DNA of 12,857 bases from Candidatus Equimonas enterica (lineage in GTDB: Bacteria > Bacteroidota > Bacteroidia > Bacteroidales > Bacteroidaceae): positions 1 to 12,857 of the forward strand of contig JAGHRU010000077.1 of assembly GCA_018066225.1 (NCBI GenBank), written 5' to 3'. Shown piece after piece: positions 6,915-12,857 of the stretch. How positions within the stretch are numbered: the first letter of the stretch is position 1; every line of letters begins with the position of its first letter. Made by a program: the position numbers and the translations under genes. Below the pieces are notes generated by a model that saw nothing but the letters and a program-made list of their open reading frames with translations, had not been told where the DNA came from and searched no databases.

Positions 6915-7574
6915 ATGAAACATTTGTCCACTCTCGTGCTCACCTTTGCCCTCCTGCTCTCCGCCCTCTCCGCAGCGGCGCAGACAGAAGAGCCCGAGGT
7001 GCAGTCCCTACCCGCCGAAGCGTCGGACGCCCTCGTGCCCGATGACGTATTCACCCCTGCCTCTTACGCGCCGCTAACGCCGATGATGCCGCCACGGCCA
7101 TACGCCAACCTCTGGCAGCCACGCGAAGGACTGAGCGCCACCGTGGGGCTGTCGGCCAGCGTGGGATGGGGCAAGCACGCGCCCCACGGGGTAGGCTTCG
7201 GCGAGCATTTAGCCTTGGCCTTCACGCGGCATTTGGGGCACGGTTTCACGGTGTCGGCAGGTCTGCTGGCCCAGCACCAAAACTGGGGCGCGGCGCAGCG
7301 CAGCGATGCCAGCGTGGCTGCCCTCGTAAGTTACGCCATCAGCGACCGCATCTCTGTCTTCGCCTATGGCGTGAAGTCCTTTCTGCCCGAGCGAAATCGC
7401 TACTATCCCGGCCTCTCTATGCTCCCTATGGCAGGTGGCGACCGCTATGGCGCGGGAGCGTCGTTTAAGATCGGTGAGTCGGCGATGATACAAGTGGCGG
7501 TGGAGCACGCCGACGGCCCCGCCTACTGGGGCGGCATCCCCATGATGACGCCCTTTATGCCCTATGGTTGGTAA
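6915..7574 (+). CDS. Predicted exported beta-rich (outer-membrane barrel-like) protein, function unknown
   Basis: The protein has 219 residues. The start at 6915 (MKHLSTLVLTFALLLSALSAAAQ) gives a clean signal peptide cleaved before QTEEP; starting 27 bases earlier would put the -7 promoter element inside the gene. After a Pro-rich segment (about 37-72, MMPPRPYANLW) come amphipathic, strand-like stretches: GLSATVGLSASVGWG, HGFTVSAGLLAQHQNW, ASVAALVSYAISDRISVFAYG, RYGAGASFKIGESAMIQVAVEHA. The protein ends in aromatic residues (MPYGW). Alternating hydrophobic strands with an aromatic C-terminus suggest a small outer-membrane beta-barrel, but the strands are too few for certainty and I recognise no named family. 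It is divergent from the amidase operon and convergent with the phosphatase, 11 bases from its stop. Confidence 0.7.
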   Translation: MKHLSTLVLTFALLLSALSAAAQTEEPEVQSLPAEASDALVPDDVFTPASYAPLTPMMPPRPYANLWQPREGLSATVGLSASVGWGKHAPHGVGFGEHLALAFTRHLGHGFTVSAGLLAQHQNWGAAQRSDASVAALVSYAISDRISVFAYGVKSFLPERNRYYPGLSMLPMAGGDRYGAGASFKIGESAMIQVAVEHADGPAYWGGIPMMTPFMPYGW

Positions 7575-7584
7575 AACCCATAGG
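7561..7584. terminator. Possible shared hairpin between convergent genes
   Basis: CCTATGG (7561-7567) pairs with CCATAGG (7578-7584) around a 10-base loop. It spans the stop codon of the + strand gene and sits just outside the stop of the - strand phosphatase. The + side runs into CTTATT. It is short, so the call is tentative. Confidence 0.3.
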
Positions 7585-7585
7585 C

Positions 7586-8740
7586 TTATTGATCCCTACG
7601 CTGCTGCAACGACTCGCCCTTGTCGTTGATGATATGCGTAGCAACGCCCTGCGGCGTTATTTCGACTAAAAGGGCACTGTGATTGTCATTGACGAGCACG
7701 GGGAAGTCGCAGCCTTGCGTTCCCCGCTCATACATCCCGTAGCGGTGCGCATGTGCTGCTATGCAATACTGCACGCCTGCTGCGTTGAAGAGCGGCACAA
7801 GCAGGCGATGCAGGAGCGCGTTGCCGTGCTCTTCGCCTGCGGGGATATTGGGGGTGATGATGGGCGGAATGTGCATCAAGACGATTTTGTGCTTGGCCTG
7901 CTGAAACCGCACATCGGTCATCACCTCCTCGGCAAACCATCGCGCCTGCTCCTCTCGGTAGCCATCGAAGTCACACAATCCGGCATAGACGGCCGTAGAG
8001 TCGGCTTTGTCTTCACCCGTATCAAAGGTCACGAGGGCGCAGTCGCCGATGTAGTAAGCATGGTAGAGGCGAGAACTGGGCGTACCAACGTAGTGGGCGT
8101 AGTCGCGCGCCAAGCAGCCGCGCGTCTCGTGGTTGCCGCGCAGATAGAGGAAAGGCAGACGGCGTGCGAAGACCTCCGTAGAGACATCGAGGAAACAGCC
8201 GTAAGGCGCACTCTCCTGCTCGTGATAATTGACCATATCGCCGTTGTACACGACGAGATCCACGCCCTTCAAGGGGAAGATGTCGAGCAGACGGCGCAGC
8301 CTGTCAGCGTCGCCGTGCACGTCGTTGAGGACAAGCAGCGTGAGCGAAGTGGCCTTGTCGTCGAGCGTGCGAAAGGTCTCCCACGGCGTCACGATGCTGT
8401 CGCCGAAGACGATGTGATAAGGCCGAAATTCCTTGAAGGGCTTGGACACGATGCGGTAAGCATACGCCGTGGCAGGGCGAAGCCCCGTCAGTGGCACGAC
8501 ATTACGGGTGTTGTAGGCCATATACAGCCCAGCCTCGCAAGGGACATAGCGACGCGGCGTAGCGCAGTCGCCGCCGCGCACCTCGACGTAGGAAAACGCG
8601 GGCTGTGAGGTGGTGAAATACACCGTCATACCATCAATAGAAGGACACTGCAAATAGGGACCGTGATCCACACAAAAGGGCTGGGCGTAGGCGGCCATTG
8701 TCAGAGTCAGTAAACCTAAGAAAGAGAGGACTTTAAGCAT
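7586..8740 (-). CDS. Exported metallophosphatase with N-terminal Fn3-like domain (purple acid phosphatase-like)
   Basis: The protein has 384 residues, with a signal peptide MLKVLSFLGLLTLTMAAYA|QP. Residues ~25-127 form a fibronectin-III-like or purple-acid-phosphatase N-terminal domain (DHGPYLQCPSIDGMTVYFTT, VPLTGLRPATAYAYRI). The calcineurin-like fold follows with its metal ligands visible: NDVHGD (Asp140, His142), YNGDMVNY (Asp168), RGNHE (Asn203, His204), MHIPP (His290), and AHAHRYG (His330, His332). The last replaces the usual Gly of GHxH by Ala. It should hydrolyse phosphomonoesters or diesters in the periplasm; the substrate is unknown. The open frame continues upstream to 8854, but that part is the 22-base repeat array, so I start at the ATG that gives the signal peptide. 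It follows the Dcu-type carrier in the same direction, 123 bases away. Confidence 0.9.
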   Translation of the reverse strand: MLKVLSFLGLLTLTMAAYAQPFCVDHGPYLQCPSIDGMTVYFTTSQPAFSYVEVRGGDCATPRRYVPCEAGLYMAYNTRNVVPLTGLRPATAYAYRIVSKPFKEFRPYHIVFGDSIVTPWETFRTLDDKATSLTLLVLNDVHGDADRLRRLLDIFPLKGVDLVVYNGDMVNYHEQESAPYGCFLDVSTEVFARRLPFLYLRGNHETRGCLARDYAHYVGTPSSRLYHAYYIGDCALVTFDTGEDKADSTAVYAGLCDFDGYREEQARWFAEEVMTDVRFQQAKHKIVLMHIPPIITPNIPAGEEHGNALLHRLLVPLFNAAGVQYCIAAHAHRYGMYERGTQGCDFPVLVNDNHSALLVEITPQGVATHIINDKGESLQQRRDQ

Positions 8741-8764
8741 AGATGAAGATAGGGGTTTTCTGGT

Positions 8765-8852
8765 CTGGGCAGATAGTTTTAACGGTCTGCGCAAATCGTG
8801 CGAACAGTCCGGGCAGATAGTTTTCACGGTCTGGGCAGATAGTTTTTGCCAC
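8765..8852 (-). repeat. Tandem 22-base repeat array, locus 2 (four units)
   Basis: Units lie at 8765-8786, 8787-8808, 8809-8830 and 8831-8852, each exactly 22 bases. Read on the - strand, units 1 and 3 are ACCGTnAAAAC followed by TATCTGCCCRG, differing at only two positions. Unit 2 is diverged (ACTGTTCGCA...GCGCAG). Unit 4 keeps AAAACTATCTGCCCAG but has a different first part. A degenerate further unit may lie at about 8743-8764. The array begins 11 bases after the stop of the Dcu-type carrier and fills most of its gap to the phosphatase. It matches the array at 2379-2450 in the same orientation relative to the upstream gene. Confidence 0.85.
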
Positions 8853-8863
8853 AAAGTAAGCGG

Positions 8864-10210
8864 CTACAAACACGCCGCGATAAGCATGCCGACGGCGATG
8901 CTGACCACGGTAGTGATGAAGCCCGAGAGTTGGAAACTATGGTTGATGACGAAGCGGCCTATACGGGTTGTGCCCGTGCGGTCGAAGTTGATGGCGGCGA
9001 CCTCCGTGGGGTAGTTGGGAAAGAAGAAATAGCCATTGACGGCAGGAAACATAGCAACCAGCGACAAGGGCGACAATCCCAAGGCCAAGCCCAAGGGATA
9101 CAAGGTGCGCACCGTTGCTGCCTGACTAAACAGCATGATGCTCATCACAAACAGAGCAAGGGCAAACAGCACAGGATACTGCGTGACGAGCCCTGCGATA
9201 TGCGCCTGATAGAAATCTATATTGCCGCAAAAATACGTATCGCCCATCCAAGCGATGCCGAAGATACCCACCAGCGCGTTCATTCCCGCAGCAAAGACAG
9301 AGCCACTGGCAGCGGCTTTCACGCTGGCGCGGCCCACGAGCAGGATGAGAGCGGCCGTACTCATCATGACGATTTCGATGGTCTCGGCCATCGGCAACCG
9401 CACGCTCAAGCCGTCCGCTCCCGTATAGCACGGACGCAGCGTAGGCACACAGCCCAAGAGGACAACGGCGGCTACGCCCGCCAAGAACGCCCACACGGCA
9501 TAGCGGGCACGGGGCGCGGGATGCGTCATCATCTGCTCCAGCAAGGCGTCGTCGCGCTCGGGATGGAGCACGCCTGCTGCCACACGGCGTTGATATTCGG
9601 GATCTTGCTCCAACTCACACCCCACCCTATTTTGCACGAAAGCCGCCACGAGGATAGCGACGAGGCTGGCAGGGATGCAGACCAGCAGAATGTGGCGCAA
9701 CTCTATGCCCTGACCACCGAGCAGGTCGGTGCTGATGACAGCAGCCGTGGCAGCACTGACGGGACTGCCCGTGATGCCGAGCGAAGCGGCCGTTGTGGCA
9801 ACACTGAGCGGTCGCTCGGGACGGATGCGCCGCGCTGTGGCGATTTCGCTGATAATAGGCAGCAGCGAGTAGCAAGTGTGTGCCGTCCCAGCCACCAGGC
9901 AGAAGGCCCATGTGGTGAGCGGACCGTAGTAGGTAATCTGGTCGGGGTGGCGACGCAGGAAACGCGCAGCGTGACCCACGAGATAGTCCAAGCCCCCCGC
10001 GGCTTGCAGCGCAGCAGCGGCCGTGATGACGCTCACGATGATGAGCATCACATCGATGGGCAACTTGCCGGGCGGAAGTCCGAAGCCAAAGATGAGAATG
10101 AGGCAACCCACCATGCCGTAGATGCCCAGACCGATGCCGCCAACGCGCGCACCGATGAAAATCATCGCCAAGACGATGACGAGTTGCAAGAGGATGAGAA
10201 ATGTAGCCAT
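8864..10210 (-). CDS. Anaerobic C4-dicarboxylate transporter, DcuA/DcuB family
   Basis: The protein has 448 residues, the usual Dcu length. It is very hydrophobic with about 10-12 predicted spans. The N-terminus MATFLILLQLVIVLAMIFIGARVGGIGLGIYG and the segment TAHTCYSLLPIISEIATARRIRPERPLS, with SLGITGSPVSAATAAV after it, are characteristic of the Dcu family. Such carriers exchange external fumarate, malate or aspartate for internal succinate during fumarate respiration, which fits an anaerobe of this group. I chose the ATG at 10210; the open frame runs further to 10294, but those residues (MRPDPCCRGALL...) do not fit the family N-terminus. It is in line with the two lipoproteins upstream, 99 bases after the Gly-zipper gene. 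Whether it is DcuA-like or DcuB-like I cannot decide. Confidence 0.92.
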   Translation of the reverse strand: MATFLILLQLVIVLAMIFIGARVGGIGLGIYGMVGCLILIFGFGLPPGKLPIDVMLIIVSVITAAAALQAAGGLDYLVGHAARFLRRHPDQITYYGPLTTWAFCLVAGTAHTCYSLLPIISEIATARRIRPERPLSVATTAASLGITGSPVSAATAAVISTDLLGGQGIELRHILLVCIPASLVAILVAAFVQNRVGCELEQDPEYQRRVAAGVLHPERDDALLEQMMTHPAPRARYAVWAFLAGVAAVVLLGCVPTLRPCYTGADGLSVRLPMAETIEIVMMSTAALILLVGRASVKAAASGSVFAAGMNALVGIFGIAWMGDTYFCGNIDFYQAHIAGLVTQYPVLFALALFVMSIMLFSQAATVRTLYPLGLALGLSPLSLVAMFPAVNGYFFFPNYPTEVAAINFDRTGTTRIGRFVINHSFQLSGFITTVVSIAVGMLIAACL

Positions 10211-10309
10211 AGGACAAACTGGACAAAAAGAAACGCCCCAACCAGTGCTGACGCAGAGCAACAGAGCACCACGGCAGCACGGGTCAGGACGCAAGAGATG
10301 ATACGATGG

Positions 10310-10996
10310 CTATCGGCGACTGGCGATAGTGAAAGTCTTGGCCGTCACGCCCTTCTGACCACCTTCGTTGCAGAAGCTCACGGTGAAGGTGAGCGTGCCG
10401 TCACGGAGCGACTTACCAGCCACCACAGCCACCTTGTAGCGCACGCCTTCTCCGGCAGGGATGCGCTCTATGATGGCCGTCGGCGAGAGCGTCACCTTGC
10501 TGTTGCTGCACTTGATGATGGGAGCCACATTGCAGATATCGCTCGCACCACGGTTGTAGATATCGATGGAGATGTAAGCATGCTCATCGGCGTCGAGACA
10601 GCGGTTGTCGTTGGCGTCGGAGAAGGCTACCTCGGTGATTTCCAGAGACTCCCATGGCGAAGCAGGCGCATAGGTGCGATCGGAGGCGTAGGTACGGTAC
10701 GACACATCGCTGTCGTCCGCGCCGCGATAGGTGGGCGTGGTAGCACCAGCACGACGCTCTGCGCGTTCATGCTTTTCGGTGGCCGCCGTAGCCGCAGCAC
10801 CAGCCACAGCACCGGCTATCATGCCAAGGGCAGCCCCTTGATCGTGGCCGCGGCCTCCGCCGACAATGCCGCCGATGCAAGAGCCAAACATACCGCCGAG
10901 GCTACTGCCCCAGAGGGCATTGTGCAACTGACTACTGCTCTCACAGCCCGAAAGCACAAGCAGGGCAGAGAGCACTACTACGAGAGTCTTTTTCAT
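10310..10996 (-). CDS. Glycine-zipper lipoprotein with C-terminal beta domain and EF-hand-like loop
   Basis: The protein has 228 residues. It has a lipoprotein signal with lipobox VLSGC (Cys18). Residues ~30-73 are a glycine-zipper segment (LGGMFGSCIGGIVGGG, GAALGMIAGAVAGAAATAA), able to form packed membrane helices. A charged and Tyr/Ser/Thr-rich linker (about 74-112) leads to a C-terminal beta-sandwich (about 117-226: LEITEVAFSDAND, AYISIDIYNRGASDICNVAPII, TLTFTVSFCNEGG). At its start, DANDNRCLDADE has Asp127, Asn129, Asn131, Cys133, Asp135 and Glu138 at positions 1, 3, 5, 7, 9 and 12 of an EF-hand-type loop, so calcium binding is plausible. The protein is probably anchored in the outer or inner membrane; its role is unknown. 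It starts 30 bases after the Cbp1-like gene, so the two are likely one transcript. Confidence 0.8.
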   Translation of the reverse strand: MKKTLVVVLSALLVLSGCESSSQLHNALWGSSLGGMFGSCIGGIVGGGRGHDQGAALGMIAGAVAGAAATAATEKHERAERRAGATTPTYRGADDSDVSYRTYASDRTYAPASPWESLEITEVAFSDANDNRCLDADEHAYISIDIYNRGASDICNVAPIIKCSNSKVTLSPTAIIERIPAGEGVRYKVAVVAGKSLRDGTLTFTVSFCNEGGQKGVTAKTFTIASRR

Positions 10997-11026
10997 ACAG
11001 TCTATGATTTTAGCGCAGTAATAATA

Positions 11027-11905
11027 CTATTTGACAACGATGACAAGGTACTTGCTCACGCTCCAGAACTTGCGGGGGTCGGAGATGCGGAGCACCATCT
11101 GGCCTTGGCCGTCCTTGTCGAGCGTGTAACTGCCTGCGGGGTGCGTGGTCTTCAACTCGGCATTCTTGGAGTAGAGCTTGATGGTCTTCGTGGCACGGAT
11201 ATCGATCTTGGTGAAATAGTCGCTACGCACCATGCCGTCGCGGAAGACATCGCCCTTCTTCAGGATATTCTGCTCACGCAGCTCTTTCTTCGTACCGAAG
11301 ACATAATAAGCGGTGTGGAGGTCAGCGTCCTGCTTGGCCATGGTCTGCGCCTTCTGCTCATTGTCGCGCGAGAGCGTGGTGACATTGCTTTCCAGCGCAT
11401 TGATTTTGTCGCCTTGGGCTGCTATGACGATGTCTTTCTTGGCGAGTTCCTCACGCAAGGCGGCTATCTCCTTCTCGGCAGCCTCCATCTGCTCCTGCAA
11501 GCCAGCGACCTGTGCCTCGAGCGTCTGCTTCACCTTGGCGTTGGACGCGGACGTGGTCTTGATTTGCTGTTGTAGGTTGGCGATGCGCTCTTTGTTCTCT
11601 TTCATGGTGCGCTGTATGTAGGCCATGTCTTCAATGAGAGCCTGCTTGTTGGCACCTTCGCCCTGATTGCGCTCCACGCGGACGCGGCCTTCGGCTTCAC
11701 CGATAAGGCGCAGGCCTTCCTGTACCTCACTCATGGTGTTGAGGATGTCGTCGAGTTCGTTGGCCTGTTGCTCATTGACGCCGCGCAGACTATCGATGTA
11801 GGCTTGCTGCTGGTCGTCAAACGCATTTTGCTTCTCTTGCTTGGTCTCACAGGCACAAAGGCAAACGGTCAGGAGAAGGAGGCTGAGGGTTAAAATCTTG
11901 TTCAT
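11027..11905 (-). CDS. Coiled-coil lipoprotein, Cbp1 (collagen-binding adhesin)-like family
   Basis: The protein has 292 residues. The signal ends in LCAC (lipid-modified Cys19). Residues ~25-200 are almost wholly coiled coil (RTMKENKERIANLQQQIK, LEAQVAGLQEQMEAAEKEIAALREELAKK). A compact C-terminal domain follows (about 198-292: AYYVFGTKKELREQNIL, DYFTKIDIRATKTIKLYSKNAELKTTHPAGSYTL, LRISDPRKFWSVSKYLVIVV). This layout and the GTKKEL...HPAGSY...FW...YLVI pattern match what I recall of the Bacteroidota family that includes Bacteroides fragilis Cbp1, described as a collagen-binding glycoprotein adhesin. Whether this member binds collagen is not shown. It lies 80 bases after rsmI, with 22-base repeats in the gap and no clear TAnnTTTG box, and 30 bases before the Gly-zipper lipoprotein. 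Confidence 0.8.
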   Translation of the reverse strand: MNKILTLSLLLLTVCLCACETKQEKQNAFDDQQQAYIDSLRGVNEQQANELDDILNTMSEVQEGLRLIGEAEGRVRVERNQGEGANKQALIEDMAYIQRTMKENKERIANLQQQIKTTSASNAKVKQTLEAQVAGLQEQMEAAEKEIAALREELAKKDIVIAAQGDKINALESNVTTLSRDNEQKAQTMAKQDADLHTAYYVFGTKKELREQNILKKGDVFRDGMVRSDYFTKIDIRATKTIKLYSKNAELKTTHPAGSYTLDKDGQGQMVLRISDPRKFWSVSKYLVIVVK

Positions 11906-11943
11906 AAGGCATTAAATGTTATGCTTGGTGATAATTTGATTTT

Positions 11944-11995
11944 ACTGGGCACTAAAATTTATTTTACTGGGCAATGAAATGGCACTCACTGGGCA
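11944..11995 (-). repeat. 22-base-period array, locus 3, overlapping the end of rsmI
   Basis: ACTGGGCA on the + strand occurs at 11944, 11966 and 11988, spacing exactly 22 and 22. Between copies the sequence is AT-rich and variable (CTAAAATTTATTTT, ATGAAATGGCACTC). On the - strand the core reads TGCCCAGT, shared with the TGCCCAG of locus 2. The copy at 11988 overlaps the rsmI stop codon and supplies its last residues (SAQ). The array fills the rsmI to Cbp1-like gap. Confidence 0.75.
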
Positions 11996-12711
11996 GAGGT
12001 GTCGGCGTCCTTGGCGGGCTCGCGCGTCTTCTTTGCCCGCTTGGGCGGCGCGAAGCCCTCGACGATGATGACGAACTCGCCACGCGGCTCACACTGCTCG
12101 AAGTGCGCCAAGACCTCGGATAGCGTACCACGCACGCTCTGCTCATGGAGCTTGGAAATCTCACGGGCGCAACTGCAACGCCGCTCTGCCCCGAAGACCT
12201 CTACAAACTGGCCGAGCGTCCGGACGACGCGGTAAGGGCTTTCGTAGAATATCATGGTGCGCTCCTCCTCGGCCAAGGCCGCCAGTCGCGTGGCACGCCC
12301 TTTCTTCTGAGGCAGGAAGCCCTCGAAGGTGAAACGCTCGCACGGCAGCCCGCTGGCCACAAGGGCTGGCACGAAAGCCGTGGCGCCGGGCAGGCACTGC
12401 ACCTCTACGCCACGCTCCACACAGGCACGCACCAGCATGAAGCCGGGATCGCTGATGCCTGGCGTGCCAGCGTCGGTAATGAGCGCCATCGTCTCGCCCG
12501 CAGCCATACGCGCCGCGAACTGCGCTGCGGTCTGATGCTCGTTGAACTTGTGGTGACTCACCAAATGCGTAGCAATGTCGTAGTGCTTTAGCAGAATGCC
12601 CGAGGTACGCGTGTCCTCTGCCAACACGACATCGACTTCACGCAGCAAGCGGAGCGCACGCAGCGTGATGTCTTCGAGATTGCCGACAGGGGTAGGAATG
12701 AGATACAACAT
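11986..12711 (-). CDS. rsmI: 16S rRNA (cytidine(1402)-2'-O)-methyltransferase
   Basis: The protein has 241 residues and is a complete tetrapyrrole-methylase-fold RsmI. Visible motifs are PTPVGNLEDIT (7-16), AEDTRTSGILLKHY (31-44), ITDAGTPGISDPG (78-90), PGATA (109-113), the FEGFLPQKKGRA block (129-140), and FYESPYR (155-161). The enzyme uses S-adenosylmethionine to methylate the 2'-OH of C1402 in the 16S rRNA decoding centre. The length is slightly above the ~225 residues typical of Bacteroidota members because of a basic-then-acidic tail (PPKRAKKTREPAKDADTSAQ), whose last codons fall in the 22-base repeat array. The start at 12711 is the only reasonable one and sits about 27 bases after a consensus promoter. 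It is probably first in the series running to the phosphatase. Confidence 0.96.
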   Translation of the reverse strand: MLYLIPTPVGNLEDITLRALRLLREVDVVLAEDTRTSGILLKHYDIATHLVSHHKFNEHQTAAQFAARMAAGETMALITDAGTPGISDPGFMLVRACVERGVEVQCLPGATAFVPALVASGLPCERFTFEGFLPQKKGRATRLAALAEEERTMIFYESPYRVVRTLGQFVEVFGAERRCSCAREISKLHEQSVRGTLSEVLAHFEQCEPRGEFVIIVEGFAPPKRAKKTREPAKDADTSAQ

Positions 12712-12737
12712 AGGGCAGAGAGTGTGCTAAATCGGCG

Positions 12738-12769
12738 CAAAGTTAAAATAATATCCGTACAGTAACAAA
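12738..12769 (-). promoter_or_regulatory. Consensus Bacteroidota promoter for rsmI (TTTG-N20-TAACTTTG)
   Basis: On the - strand TTTG (12766-12769) and TAACTTTG (12738-12745) are separated by exactly 20 bases, matching the Bacteroidota sigma-ABfr consensus TTTG-N19-21-TAnnTTTG. Transcription should begin near 12731, giving a leader of about 20 bases. This is the best promoter in the window. Confidence 0.75.
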
Positions 12770-12788
12770 TTATTCGGAAAGTATTTCG

Positions 12789-12796
12789 TATTTTTG
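12789..12796 (+). promoter_or_regulatory. -7 element (TATTTTTG) for the divergent gene at the right edge
   Basis: TATTTTTG fits TAnnTTTG, 44 bases before the ATG at 12841. No TTTG lies at the usual -33 distance. The same intergenic region serves rsmI in the other direction. Confidence 0.45.
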
Positions 12797-12840
12797 CAGT
12801 GGCATTGTGGGATTTTTGCCCTTTGCCCCTGCTTTATCCT

Positions 12841-12857
12841 ATGAAACTACTCACCGA
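12841..12857 (+). CDS. Start of an unidentified gene cut by the window edge
   Basis: Only ATG AAA CTA CTC ACC GA is visible (MKLLT...). The case for a real start is the -7 element 44 bases upstream, the divergent position next to rsmI, and an AT-rich upstream region. The product cannot be judged. Confidence 0.45.

Noticed and set aside
10211..10294. N-terminal extension of the Dcu-type carrier to the first in-frame ATG at 10294
   Set aside because: The added residues (MRPDPCCRGALL...) do not resemble Dcu N-termini, whereas MATFLILLQLVIVL at 10210 does.
8846..11575. A 909-codon open frame on the + strand opposite three genes
   Set aside because: It is antisense to the Dcu-type carrier and the two lipoproteins, all of which have clear family features. 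Its translation is rich in His, Arg and Gln with no domain or signal peptide. Long antisense open frames are expected opposite GC-rich codons that avoid stop complements.
1..12857. Defence system, prophage, insertion sequence or integrative element
   Set aside because: There is no transposase, integrase, restriction or toxin-antitoxin signature. The helicase has the generic Upf1-like layout and its neighbours are envelope genes, so a defence role is not supported.

Overview
This window looks like a chromosomal segment of a GC-rich member of the Bacteroidota, most likely order Bacteroidales (Prevotellaceae-like). Four things point there. The gene starts lack clear Shine-Dalgarno sequences. Several intergenic regions carry the Bacteroidota-type -7 promoter element TAnnTTTG, and one of these also has TTTG 20 bases upstream. 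The protein families are typical of the group: a GH29 fucosidase with a C-terminal discoidin-like domain, an MCE protein paired with a Zn amidase, a Cbp1-like coiled-coil lipoprotein, and a DcuA/DcuB-type carrier. Genus placement is inference only.

Layout. Bases 1-2204 (+ strand) hold the 3' end of an exported alpha-L-fucosidase, a small secreted protein of unknown function 12 bases behind it, and a DUF805 membrane protein. A 309-base gene-free stretch (2205-2513) follows, with a strong 15-bp hairpin terminator and an array of 22-base repeats. Bases 2514-6745 (- strand) hold a cell-envelope operon, read amidase -> MCE protein (4-base overlap, ATGA) -> Upf1-like helicase, with a perfect 15-bp inverted repeat between the last two. 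A divergent promoter region (6746-6914) separates this operon from a + strand predicted beta-rich envelope protein (6915-7574). That protein converges on a long - strand series, read from right to left: rsmI -> Cbp1-like lipoprotein -> Gly-zipper lipoprotein -> Dcu-type dicarboxylate transporter -> exported metallophosphatase. The right edge has a promoter region and the first 17 bases of a divergent gene.

Functionally the genes are mostly accessory and envelope genes: host-glycan foraging (fucosidase), peptidoglycan hydrolysis coupled to an MCE lipid-transport component, surface lipoproteins including a possible adhesin, C4-dicarboxylate exchange for fumarate respiration, and one core translation gene (rsmI).

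The most unusual structure is non-coding. Three gene junctions carry short tandem arrays with an exact period of 22 bases, all containing a TGCSCAG core. In every case the arrays read in the same orientation relative to the gene upstream. I see no CRISPR array, insertion sequence, tRNA or rRNA, and no recognisable defence system.
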